A DNA stretch of 20,493 nt, taken from the NCBI GenBank assembly GCA_031290755.1, contig JAITMY010000026.1, positions 1 to 20,493 of the forward strand, written 5' to 3'. The position numbers and the translations under genes are program-made. Positions 1-7,545 of the stretch are shown here, piece by piece. The notes beneath the pieces were generated by a model that had not been told where the DNA came from, made no database searches, and worked only from the letters and a program-made list of their open reading frames with translations. The DNA comes from Prevotellaceae bacterium (GTDB taxonomy: Bacteria > Bacteroidota > Bacteroidia > Bacteroidales > UBA932). Numbering within the stretch: position 1 is the stretch's first letter; the number at the start of each line of letters is the position of its first letter.

Positions 1-141
1 CATTTGAAACAGGCACGCTTTGCCCCAAGGTTAAATAGCGGCGCCTTTCCGGTGGCGCTACTTGGCAGCTGCCTTGCGTGCGCGAGGCCGCCCGTTTGCT
101 AAATGAAATTATTCACCAACAAAATACTTTATGCTTAAAAA
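1..141. other. left-edge stretch without an assignable gene
   Basis: No protein can be recognised here. Two rightward frames are open from the edge: one runs about 33 codons to a TAA at 100-102, the other 12 codons to a TAG at 36-38. Either could be the tail of a gene starting outside the window, but neither peptide matches a family I know. From about 95 onward the sequence turns A/T-rich, as expected for a leader before the decarboxylase gene. I see no convincing terminator and no well-spaced Bacteroidota promoter. Confidence 0.4.
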
Positions 142-783
142 ATGAAGCGCCAAACCATCAATCCCGTTGCTGTGGCTACAGAGCAAGACTTAGCAGCTGT
201 GTCGGGGCAGCTCGCACCCGTGGGGGGCACCCCCTTGAAGAGCAATATGCTGAAGGGCATCATCGTAGGGTGCCGCATACCCCAAGACTACTTTGAAACG
301 CAGGGTAAGGGCGAGAGCGACATCGCCGTCCATGCAGGCTCCTACCACCTTGCGCTGAAGGATGCCAACATTGAGAAGTACAACATTATGACGTACTCCT
401 CGATACTGCCCGGCATTGCGAACCTGATACCACAGCCTGCGCAGATGGTGCACGGGTGCGTGGTGGAATCCATTATGAGCACCTGCACGGTGGGCAGGGG
501 CGAGCGGGGCACCGCCGGCATCGTTTACGGCTGGCTCTACCACCGCACCACGGGGGAGCGGTACGGCGGGCTGGTGTGCGAAAACTACGGCGACTTCAGC
601 CCCGAAGCGCTGGAGGCGCTGCTGCGCTCCAGCCTCAACGAGCTGTACGTTAACGGCTTTGAGGAAGACTACCGCTTGGACGACATCAAGTACCTGAACG
701 AAACCATCGTGCCGCAAAAGAAGCACGGCACGGCGCTCGTGGCGCTCTGCTTCACCTCCTACTTCTACCCCGTTATTGCGTAG
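142..783 (+). CDS. pyruvoyl-dependent arginine decarboxylase (PvlArgDC)
   Basis: Predicted to decarboxylate L-arginine to agmatine, the first step of polyamine synthesis from arginine, in the cytoplasm. Family members are made as a proenzyme that cuts itself between two serines to create a pyruvoyl cofactor. The hallmark is visible: GKGESD (residues 55-60), AGSYHLALKDANI (65-77) and YSSILP (85-90). By analogy with the archaeal ISSIMP site, cleavage would fall between Ser86 and Ser87. The conserved GLVCEN block (143-148) carries a glutamate (E147) that may match the catalytic acid. The protein is 213 residues, longer than the roughly 165-190 usual for the family, because about 40 residues precede the conserved core. 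Met36 (ATG at 247) is a plausible alternative start. No Shine-Dalgarno sequence is seen. The next gene, 60 bases downstream, is DHS-like, which supports a polyamine role. Family assignment is secure; the exact start is not. Confidence 0.88.
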   Translation: MKRQTINPVAVATEQDLAAVSGQLAPVGGTPLKSNMLKGIIVGCRIPQDYFETQGKGESDIAVHAGSYHLALKDANIEKYNIMTYSSILPGIANLIPQPAQMVHGCVVESIMSTCTVGRGERGTAGIVYGWLYHRTTGERYGGLVCENYGDFSPEALEALLRSSLNELYVNGFEEDYRLDDIKYLNETIVPQKKHGTALVALCFTSYFYPVIA

Positions 784-843
784 CGGGGCAGGAAACAACA
801 TTAGTAAGTAACCAAAACAAGTTAAATATTTAAACGTAAAATT

Positions 844-1881
844 ATGGCAAAACAAGGTAGAAAGAACCTGCTCGAAGAGCCGGTGCAGCATGTGGACATT
901 AAGAAAATAGACAGCACGGCCATCGTTGACGCCATGCGCAACATGTCGTTTACCTCGCGCGAGGTAGCTCGCGCAGCGGACATTCTGTACAGAATGGTGA
1001 AGGAGGGCGCCTGCTCTAACATCCTCACGCTGGCCGGCAGCACCAGCGCGGCGGGCTGTATGCAGGTGTACGTGGACATGGTGCAGTGCAACATGGTGGA
1101 CGTGGTGGTGGCCACCGGCGCCTCCATCATTGACATGGACTTTTTCGAGGCGCTGGGCTACAAGCACTACAAGGGCACGCCCTATGCCGACGATGCGAGG
1201 CTGCGCAACCTCTACATCGACCGCATATACGACACCTACATTGACGAGAAGGAGCTGCAACGCTGCGACCTCGCCATCAAAAAAATAGCCGACAAGCTGG
1301 AGCCGCGCCCCTACTCGTCGCGCGAGTTCATCAGCGAAATCGGCAAGTGGCTCACCCAGAAAGCCAAGAAGCGCAAGAAATCGCTCATCCAAGCCTGCTA
1401 CGAAAACGACGTGCCCATCTTTGTCCCCGCCTTTTCCGATTGCAGCGCCGGCTTTGGCCTCGTGATGCACCAGACGGAGCGCATCAAGAAAAAGAAACCC
1501 TACGTTACGATTGACTCGGTGGCCGACTTTCGCGAGCTGACCAAGGTGAAAATCAGGGCCAAAACCACCGGCCTGTTTATGGTCGGCGGCGGCTCTCCGA
1601 AAAACTTTGCGCAGGACACCGTTGTCTGCGCCGAGTGCCTGGGCAAAAATACCCCCATGCACAAGTACGCCGTGCAGGTTACGGTGGCCGACGCGCGCGA
1701 CGGCGCGTGCTCCAGCTCCACCCTCAGGGAGGCCAGCAGCTGGGGCAAGGTAGAGACCGACTTTGAGCAGATGGTTTACGCCGAGGCCACCACGGTGGTG
1801 CCGCTCATTGTCAGCTACGTTTACCACAACGGCCTGTGGCAAAAGCGTAAGCCCAAAGCCTACGCCACGCTGTTTGCTTAG
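844..1881 (+). CDS. deoxyhypusine synthase-like protein (putative polyamine aminobutyl/aminopropyl-type transferase)
   Basis: 345 residues, full length for the deoxyhypusine synthase (DHS) fold, which uses NAD and a lysine imine to move part of spermidine to an acceptor amine. Bacteria have no eIF5A, so the product must differ; some bacterial relatives are thought to make homospermidine-type polyamines. Visible family features: GSTSAAG (65-71), NMVDVVVATGA (83-93), VPAFSDCSAG (194-203), GGGSPKNF (248-255), and SWGK (299-302), whose Lys302 matches the catalytic Lys329 of human DHS. Compared from memory with the human enzyme, several spermidine-binding positions differ: the H288 position is Asn254, D316 is Cys289, and D243 appears to be Phe204. 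E323 is kept as Glu296. Placement after an arginine decarboxylase points to agmatine- or putrescine-derived substrates. The family call is secure; the reaction is an open question. Confidence 0.85.
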   Translation: MAKQGRKNLLEEPVQHVDIKKIDSTAIVDAMRNMSFTSREVARAADILYRMVKEGACSNILTLAGSTSAAGCMQVYVDMVQCNMVDVVVATGASIIDMDFFEALGYKHYKGTPYADDARLRNLYIDRIYDTYIDEKELQRCDLAIKKIADKLEPRPYSSREFISEIGKWLTQKAKKRKKSLIQACYENDVPIFVPAFSDCSAGFGLVMHQTERIKKKKPYVTIDSVADFRELTKVKIRAKTTGLFMVGGGSPKNFAQDTVVCAECLGKNTPMHKYAVQVTVADARDGACSSSTLREASSWGKVETDFEQMVYAEATTVVPLIVSYVYHNGLWQKRKPKAYATLFA

Positions 1882-1914
1882 CCCGCGCACTTCAAACTTT
1901 TAAATCAGGTAAGC

Positions 1915-3711
1915 ATGATGAACAACAAGCTATCTTCCCTTCGCGCCCACATGGCGCAGCACGGCTTAGGCGCCCTCATCGTGCCTACCAACGACCCGCA
2001 CTTTAGCGAGTACGTGGCCGCCCACTTCAAGTGCCGCGAGTGGCTCACCGGCTTCACCGGCAGCGCCGGAACCGCCGTGGTAACCCCCACGGCGGCGGCG
2101 CTGTTCACCGACTCGCGCTACTTTTTGCAGGCCGAGCAGCAGCTCGCCGGCAGCGGCTTTGAGCTGAAAAAAGAAGGCCTGCCCAACAGCGAAACCCTTG
2201 CCCAGTACCTCAAGCGCCACCTCGACAAGGGCAGCGTGGGCGTTGACGGCAAGCTCTACGCCGTGGCCGCCTTCGAGAAGCTGCAACAGGAGCTAAGCCC
2301 GCTGGCGCTGACCGCCGTTGACGACCCGTTTGCAGCGCTGTGGCCCGACCGCCCGCCGATGCCCAGCACGCAGGCTTTCCTGATGGACGTTGCGCTTACG
2401 GGCGCAACCATCGAGGAAAAGTTTGCAGCCCTACAGAAAAAGCTGAACGCCCCGGAAGATAGCCTCTACGTGGTGGGCGCCCTCGACGAGGTGGCGTGGC
2501 TGCTCAACCTGCGCGGCCACGACGTGGCCTACACCCCCGTGAACATCGCCTACGCCATCGTTGACTTCGAGTCCGAAGCCATAACCCTTGCCATGAACTT
2601 CGACAAGATGAGCAAAGCCGTCATCCGGCAGCTGCAAGAGCAGCGGGTGCAGATAGTGCAGTACAAGGATTTCGAGCTGATGCTGGCGCAGCTTTCCGAC
2701 TCCCGCAAGGTCATCTACAACCCCAACAAAACCAGCATCGCCACGCAGAAAATAGTGCAGCAGCACAACCAGAGCGGCATCACCAAGGAGGCCACGCCCT
2801 TTGGCTTTGGCGCCATCTCCCAGCTCAAGGCAGTGAAGAGCGCCGCCGAGGTGGCCGGCACGCGCCGCGCCATGCTGGCCGACGGCGTAGCGTGGCTGCG
2901 CTTTTGGAAGTGGCTCGAAGAAAACGTGGACAGCGGCGCCCTCACCGAGCTTAGCGCCGGCGAAAAAATGCACGAGCTTCGCGCCCTCCACCCCGACTTC
3001 ATCGAAGACAGTTTTGCGCCCATTGTGGGCTACAAGGAGCACGGCGCCATTGTGCACTACTCCGCCTCGCCCGCGAGCAGCATTGCGCTGGGGCGCGACA
3101 CCTTCATGCTGGTGGACACCGGCGGCCACTACGCCTACGGCACCACCGACATCACGCGCACGCTGCACCTGGGCGCCCCCAGCGAGCAGGAAAAAACCGA
3201 CTACACGCTGGTGCTTAAAGGGCACCTACAGCTCAGCGCAGCCAAGTTCCCCCACGGCACGCGCGGCGCCCAGCTCGACATGCTGGCGCGGCAGCCCCTC
3301 ATGCAGCGCCACCTCACCTACCTCCACGGCACGGGGCACGGCGTGGGGCACTGCCTCTGCGTGCACGAGGGGCCGCAGAGCATCCGCCTTGAGGAAAACC
3401 CCACCGTGATAGAACCCAGCATGATCACCTCGTGCGAGCCGGGCATTTACCGCGCGGGCAGGTACGGCATCCGCCTCGAAAACCTTGTGCTGACCGTGCC
3501 CAGCGGCGAGAGCGAGTTCGGCAGCTTCCTACAGTTCGAGCCGCTAACGCTCTGCCCCTTCGACACGAAAGCCCTGAACCCCGCCCTGCTCCACCCCGAA
3601 GACATCGCCTACCTGAACGGCTACCACCGCCAAGTGTATGCGCTGCTATCGCCCCTGCTGTCGGCAGAAGAGCAGCATTTTTTAAGAGAAAAGACAAAGG
3701 AGATAGGCTGA
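1915..3711 (+). CDS. Xaa-Pro aminopeptidase (aminopeptidase P, M24 family)
   Basis: 598 residues, matching the three-domain eukaryotic/bacterial aminopeptidase P1 type. It removes an N-terminal residue that precedes proline. Two creatinase-like N-terminal domains (about 1-310) are followed by a pita-bread metallopeptidase domain. All five metal ligands are visible: D401 in LVDTGGHY, D412 in TTDITRT, H475 in GTGHGVGH, E508 in SCEPGIY and E522 in IRLEN. No signal peptide is seen, so it is probably cytoplasmic. Two ATGs lie in tandem at 1915 and 1918 and either may start the protein. The gene lies 33 bases after the DHS-like gene and 27 before the phosphofructokinase gene, probably in one transcript, but there is no obvious functional link to either. 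Confidence 0.95.
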   Translation: MMNNKLSSLRAHMAQHGLGALIVPTNDPHFSEYVAAHFKCREWLTGFTGSAGTAVVTPTAAALFTDSRYFLQAEQQLAGSGFELKKEGLPNSETLAQYLKRHLDKGSVGVDGKLYAVAAFEKLQQELSPLALTAVDDPFAALWPDRPPMPSTQAFLMDVALTGATIEEKFAALQKKLNAPEDSLYVVGALDEVAWLLNLRGHDVAYTPVNIAYAIVDFESEAITLAMNFDKMSKAVIRQLQEQRVQIVQYKDFELMLAQLSDSRKVIYNPNKTSIATQKIVQQHNQSGITKEATPFGFGAISQLKAVKSAAEVAGTRRAMLADGVAWLRFWKWLEENVDSGALTELSAGEKMHELRALHPDFIEDSFAPIVGYKEHGAIVHYSASPASSIALGRDTFMLVDTGGHYAYGTTDITRTLHLGAPSEQEKTDYTLVLKGHLQLSAAKFPHGTRGAQLDMLARQPLMQRHLTYLHGTGHGVGHCLCVHEGPQSIRLEENPTVIEPSMITSCEPGIYRAGRYGIRLENLVLTVPSGESEFGSFLQFEPLTLCPFDTKALNPALLHPEDIAYLNGYHRQVYALLSPLLSAEEQHFLREKTKEIG

Positions 3712-3738
3712 TAATGTAGAACCTTAATAACTGTAACA

Positions 3739-4836
3739 ATGGCGAAGAAAAAGATATTGGTGGCCACCAGCGGTGGCGATTGCCCGGGGCTGAACGCAGT
3801 GCTCCGCTCGTTTGTAAAGCGTGCCTCGGCCACCTCCGACGAGTGGGAGGTGTGGGGCAGCATGCGCTCGTTCAACGGCCTGCTGGGGCAGCCGCAGGAG
3901 CTGAAGCGGCTCGACCGCAAGAGCGTGTCGGGCATCCACGTGAAGGGCGGCACCATCATCGGCACCACCAAGCGCGGCGGCCCCTTCAACTGGCCGGTGA
4001 AGCAGCCCGACGGCAGCTGCACCTACATCGACCGCTCGGACGAGATGATTGCCATGTGCCGCGACATTGGCTTCAGCGCGGTGGTGAACATCGGCGGCGA
4101 CGGCTCGCAGGCCATGTCAAAGCGCCTGTTCGACAAGGGGCTGCCCATTATCGGCGTGCCCAAGACCATTGACAACGACCTCGGCGCAACGGACGTAACC
4201 TTCGGCTTCCAGTCGGCGGTGGACGTGGCCACCGAAGCCCTCGACCGGCTGGTGAGCACCGCCGAGAGCCACAACCGCATCCTCATCCTTGAGGTGATGG
4301 GCAAGCTGTCGGGCTGGATTGCGCTGCACTCCGCCATTGCGGGCGGCGCCGAGCTGTGCCTCATCCCCGAAATCCCCTACGACGTAGCCAAAATCAGGAG
4401 CTTCCTCTACAACCGCTTCGACAACGGCAAGAAGTTTGCCGTGGCCGTTGTCGCCGAGGGCGCCATGCCCAAGGGCGGCTCGTCCCTCGGCAGCCAAGCC
4501 AGCGAGATGAGCAGCGTGCGGCTCGAGGGGGCGGCGCAGCGCTTCGCCGACGAGCTCAAGCAGGCCGGCATTGAGTCGGGCATCCGCTGCACCATCTTAG
4601 GGCACGTGCAGCGCGGCGGCTCGCCCGTGCCCTACGACAGGGTGCTCGCCGCGCAGTACGGCGTGAAGGCCTTCGAGATGATCCTTGAGGAGAAGTTCGG
4701 CCACATGGTCGCCTTCCACTCCCCCAACGTGGTGGCCGTGCCCCTCTCCGAGGCCGTGAGCAACCCCAAGCTGGTTGACCCCAACAGCTACTTGGTGCAC
4801 GTGGCCAAGAGCATCAACATCTGCCTTGGCGACTAA
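3739..4836 (+). CDS. 6-phosphofructokinase
   Basis: Phosphorylates fructose 6-phosphate to fructose 1,6-bisphosphate in glycolysis. The 365-residue length fits the mixed-substrate bacterial PFK subgroup rather than the roughly 320-residue E. coli PfkA type. Motifs seen: SGGDCPGLNA (11-20), GGDGS (119-123), PKTIDND (141-147, with catalytic Asp145) and EVMGKLSGW (185-193). Gly122, at the position of E. coli Gly104, is typical of ATP users; PPi users have Asp there. Lys142, at the position of E. coli Gly124, is instead the residue seen in PPi users. The Gly/Lys combination is known in this subgroup and usually goes with ATP, so ATP is the likely donor. The A/T-rich leader has no Shine-Dalgarno sequence. 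The lipoate gene follows after 8 bases. Confidence 0.93.
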   Translation: MAKKKILVATSGGDCPGLNAVLRSFVKRASATSDEWEVWGSMRSFNGLLGQPQELKRLDRKSVSGIHVKGGTIIGTTKRGGPFNWPVKQPDGSCTYIDRSDEMIAMCRDIGFSAVVNIGGDGSQAMSKRLFDKGLPIIGVPKTIDNDLGATDVTFGFQSAVDVATEALDRLVSTAESHNRILILEVMGKLSGWIALHSAIAGGAELCLIPEIPYDVAKIRSFLYNRFDNGKKFAVAVVAEGAMPKGGSSLGSQASEMSSVRLEGAAQRFADELKQAGIESGIRCTILGHVQRGGSPVPYDRVLAAQYGVKAFEMILEEKFGHMVAFHSPNVVAVPLSEAVSNPKLVDPNSYLVHVAKSINICLGD

Positions 4837-4844
4837 GAAAGTAA

Positions 4845-6389
4845 ATGCCCCTCGCTGCAACCACCCGCATACCCAAGCCCGAATGGCTGAAAATACGGCT
4901 GCCGCAAGGCGAAACCTCTACGGAGGTGAGCCGCGTGGTGGCGCAGCACCGGCTGCACACCATCTGCACCGGCGGGCTGTGCCCCAACCGCGGCGAGTGC
5001 TGGGAGCGCGGCACGGCAACCTTCATGCTGGGCGGCGACATCTGCACGCGCGCCTGCAAGTTTTGCCACGTGAAAACCGGGCGACCCGCCCCGCTTGACC
5101 CCGAAGAACCCGCCAACATTGCCCGCTCGGTGCAGCTGCTACAGCTGAAGCACGTGGTGCTCACCTCGGTGGACAGGGACGACCTCGGCGATTTGGGCGC
5201 GGCGCACTGGGCGCAGGTCATTCGCGCCGTGAAGGAGCGCAACCCGGGCACGACGATGGAGGCGCTCATCCCCGACTTCCAGGGGAGAAAGGAGCTGGTA
5301 AACCTCGTGGTGGCGACGCGGCCCGAGGTGATTTCGCACAACATAGAAACCGTCCGCCGCCTGTCCGCGCAGGTGCGCAGCCGCGCCACCTACGAAACGT
5401 CGATAGCCGTACTCCGGCAGGTGGCCGCCTCGGGCCTCGTGGCCAAGTCGGGCATGATGCTGGGCCTGGGCGAAACCCCCGCAGAGGTGCTGCAAGCGAT
5501 GGACGACCTCCTACAGGCAGGCTGCACCGTGATGACCATAGGGCAGTACCTTCAGCCCTCAAAGAGCAACATCGCCGTGGCCGAGTACGTCGCGCCGGAG
5601 GTTTTTGAAGGCTACCGCCGCGCGGGCAAGGCCAAAGGATTTGCGCACATAGAGAGCGCCCCGCTGGTGCGCTCCAGCTACCGCGCCGAGCGGCACGTGG
5701 CCGCGCCCCGCGGCCCCCTACAGGTGAAGCGCTACCCGCAGCCCCTTGCCTACCGTGAGGCGTGGCAGCAGCAGCAAGCCCTGCTGGAGCAGCTGAAGCG
5801 CGAGAAGCAAGCCGGCGCCGCCGCCGCGCACCACCTCCTGCTGGTGGAGCACCCCCACGTATATACCCTCGGCAGGAACGGCAGCGCGGCCAACCTGCTC
5901 GCGGCGGCCTCCGGCGTGCAGGCCGAGCTTATCAGGGTTGACCGCGGCGGCGACATCACCTACCACGGCCCCGGCCAGCTGGTGGCCTACCCCATCTTTT
6001 GCCTCGACGCGCTGGGCATCGGCATCAAGGACTACGTGCACCGCCTGGAGGAAGTGGTAATGCGCGTTGTGGCCCGCTACGGGCTGCAAGGCCAGCGCAT
6101 GGACGGCGCCACCGGCGTGTGGATAGACGCCGGCACGCCCGCCGCGCGGAAAATCTGCGCCATAGGCATACGCTGCTCCCAATCCGTAACCATGCACGGC
6201 TTTGCCCTGAACGTGAACACCGACTTGTCGTACTTCAACCTCATCAACCCCTGCGGCTTTGCGGACAGAGGCGTAACCTCCATCGCAAAGGAAACCGGCA
6301 AGGAGGCGCCGCTGGAGGAGGTCAAGGCCCTTGTGGTGCGGCACATCGAGGAGGTTTTTGGGCTGCAAGCGCAGGCAGGCGAGGCATAG
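4845..6389 (+). CDS. lipoyl synthase / octanoyltransferase fusion (LipA-LipB)
   Basis: One uninterrupted 514-residue frame encodes both enzymes of endogenous lipoate synthesis. Residues 1 to about 285 are LipA, a radical-SAM enzyme that inserts sulfur into octanoyl groups. The auxiliary-cluster cysteines C41, C46 and C52 (CX4CX5C), the radical-SAM cysteines C67, C71 and C74 (CX3CX2C) and the C-terminal RSSY (276-279) are all present. From about residue 292 the protein is LipB, which moves octanoate from acyl carrier protein to lipoyl domains: RGGDITYHGPGQ (367-378, with H374), catalytic K436 in RKICAIGIR and catalytic C470 in INPCG. The joint is only about 10 residues. Both halves look active. 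The start at 4845 gives the usual LipA N-terminus (RIPKPEWLKIRLP). LipA and LipB are normally separate; fusion would keep both steps in one molecule. Confidence 0.93.
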   Translation: MPLAATTRIPKPEWLKIRLPQGETSTEVSRVVAQHRLHTICTGGLCPNRGECWERGTATFMLGGDICTRACKFCHVKTGRPAPLDPEEPANIARSVQLLQLKHVVLTSVDRDDLGDLGAAHWAQVIRAVKERNPGTTMEALIPDFQGRKELVNLVVATRPEVISHNIETVRRLSAQVRSRATYETSIAVLRQVAASGLVAKSGMMLGLGETPAEVLQAMDDLLQAGCTVMTIGQYLQPSKSNIAVAEYVAPEVFEGYRRAGKAKGFAHIESAPLVRSSYRAERHVAAPRGPLQVKRYPQPLAYREAWQQQQALLEQLKREKQAGAAAAHHLLLVEHPHVYTLGRNGSAANLLAAASGVQAELIRVDRGGDITYHGPGQLVAYPIFCLDALGIGIKDYVHRLEEVVMRVVARYGLQGQRMDGATGVWIDAGTPAARKICAIGIRCSQSVTMHGFALNVNTDLSYFNLINPCGFADRGVTSIAKETGKEAPLEEVKALVVRHIEEVFGLQAQAGEA

Positions 6390-6533
6390 CCCAAGGGGGA
6401 AAGTCCCCTGCGTTCGGTGGCGCAGAAGCAGCGCAAATCATCGCCTAAAAAAATTCTCGTCGAAGGGTTCCAGCCACGCAAAGCGCAGGGGGATGGCGGG
6501 GTAGGTTAGCTGCAACATTTCGTCAACTTTTTA
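6390..6533. other. intergenic stretch after lipA-lipB
   Basis: No clear gene or terminator. A weak hairpin (AGGGG, six-base loop, CCCCT; about 6394-6409) follows the stop codon but has no T-run. On the minus strand a 26-codon frame runs from ATG at 6518 to TGA at 6438; its codons resemble the coding style of the neighbouring genes (many GCC/CCC/CTG-type codons) but I cannot assign it. Confidence 0.4.
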
Positions 6534-6564
6534 TTTGCAATCCAAAAAAAATCATGTACATTTG
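6534..6564 (+). promoter_or_regulatory. Bacteroidota-type promoter of the aldo/keto reductase unit
   Basis: A perfect match to the Bacteroidota housekeeping promoter: TTTG at 6534-6537, a 19-base spacer, and TACATTTG (TAnnTTTG) at 6557-6564. Transcription should start about 6570-6573, giving a leader of roughly 25 bases before the ATG at 6596. Confidence 0.85.
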
Positions 6565-6595
6565 CCCCCGTCAAACCAATTAACGCACTACTAAG

Positions 6596-7531
6596 ATGAT
6601 TACATTTTCCAACGGTGATACCATGCCGCTGCTTGGCTTGGGCACGTGGCGCGCCTCGCGCGACGAAACTTACGGCGCTGTGCTGGAGGCGCTCCGGCAG
6701 GGCTACCGGCACGTGGACTGCGCCTACATCTACGGCAACGAGGATGTCATAGGGCAGGCGCTGAGCGATGCCTTTGCGCAGGGCGTGGTGAAGCGCGAGG
6801 AGCTGTTCGTTACCTCCAAGCTGTGGAACGATGCGCACGAAAGCGCCCACGTGGAGCCTGCGCTGCGGCAAACGCTGCGCGACCTACAGCTCAGCTACCT
6901 CGACCTGTACCTCGTGCACTGGCCGGTGGCGCTGCGGCGGGGCACGAAGTTCCCCTCCGCCCCCGACGAGTTCTTGTCGCTACAGCAAGCCCCCCTCAGC
7001 GAAACGTGGGCCGAGATAGAGCGCTGCCAGCGGCAGGGGCTGTGCCGGCACATCGGCGTGTCGAACTTCACGCAGGGCAAGCTGGAGGCGCTCCTGCAAA
7101 CCGCCACGCGCCCGCCGGAGATGAACCAAGTAGAGCTGCACCCCTACCTACAGCAGCCGGAGCTGGTGCGCTTCTGCCAAAAGAGCGACATCCACGTAAC
7201 GGCCTACTCGCCGCTGGGCGCGGCCAAGGCTAAGGGCGGGCAGCTCGCGCCCCTGCTGGAGCATCCTACCCTGCTCGGCATCGCCAAGAAGCACGGCGCT
7301 ACGGCGGCGCAGGTGGCGCTGGCGTGGGGCATGGCACGCGGCGTAGTGGTTATCCCCAAGTCGGCGCATCCCGCCCGCATTGCCGAAAACCTTGCTGCAC
7401 GGCGCCTTGCGCTCGACGAGGCAGACATGGAAGCCATCGCCGCCATCGACTGCCGCCTGCGCGTTACCGTCGGCGAGCTGTGGACAATGGCCGGCTCGCC
7501 CTACACCGCCGACTACCTCTGGAACTGCTAA
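6596..7531 (+). CDS. aldo/keto reductase
   Basis: 311-residue cytoplasmic NAD(P)H-dependent reductase of the AKR superfamily (single TIM barrel), which reduces aldehydes or ketones; the physiological substrate cannot be read from the sequence. The full catalytic tetrad is visible: D41 and Y46 in HVDCAYIYGNE, K75 in VTSKLWN and H108 in LVHWP. The family signatures IGVSNF and VVIPKS are also present; the latter lies in the cofactor-phosphate binding segment, which suggests NADPH. It is the first gene after a strong promoter. The aminotransferase gene starts 14 bases after its stop, so they probably share a transcript. Confidence 0.93.
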   Translation: MITFSNGDTMPLLGLGTWRASRDETYGAVLEALRQGYRHVDCAYIYGNEDVIGQALSDAFAQGVVKREELFVTSKLWNDAHESAHVEPALRQTLRDLQLSYLDLYLVHWPVALRRGTKFPSAPDEFLSLQQAPLSETWAEIERCQRQGLCRHIGVSNFTQGKLEALLQTATRPPEMNQVELHPYLQQPELVRFCQKSDIHVTAYSPLGAAKAKGGQLAPLLEHPTLLGIAKKHGATAAQVALAWGMARGVVVIPKSAHPARIAENLAARRLALDEADMEAIAAIDCRLRVTVGELWTMAGSPYTADYLWNC

Positions 7532-7545
7532 CCCCGCCCGATGCC

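Noticed and set aside
95..132. Promoter-like TTTG and TACTTTAT before the decarboxylase gene
   Set aside because: The spacing is about 26 bases, the -7 box lacks TTTG, and the start site would fall almost on the ATG.
190..1890. 566-codon leftward open frame opposite the decarboxylase and DHS-like genes
   Set aside because: It spans two recognised genes and the gap between them, and its translation is compositionally biased with no motifs.
6394..6409. Hairpin after lipA-lipB as terminator
   Set aside because: The stem is only 5 bases and is not followed by T.
7324..7545. Longer start for the aminotransferase gene
   Set aside because: The extra 74 residues overlap the aldo/keto reductase frame and do not resemble aminotransferases; ATG 7546 gives the family N-terminus.
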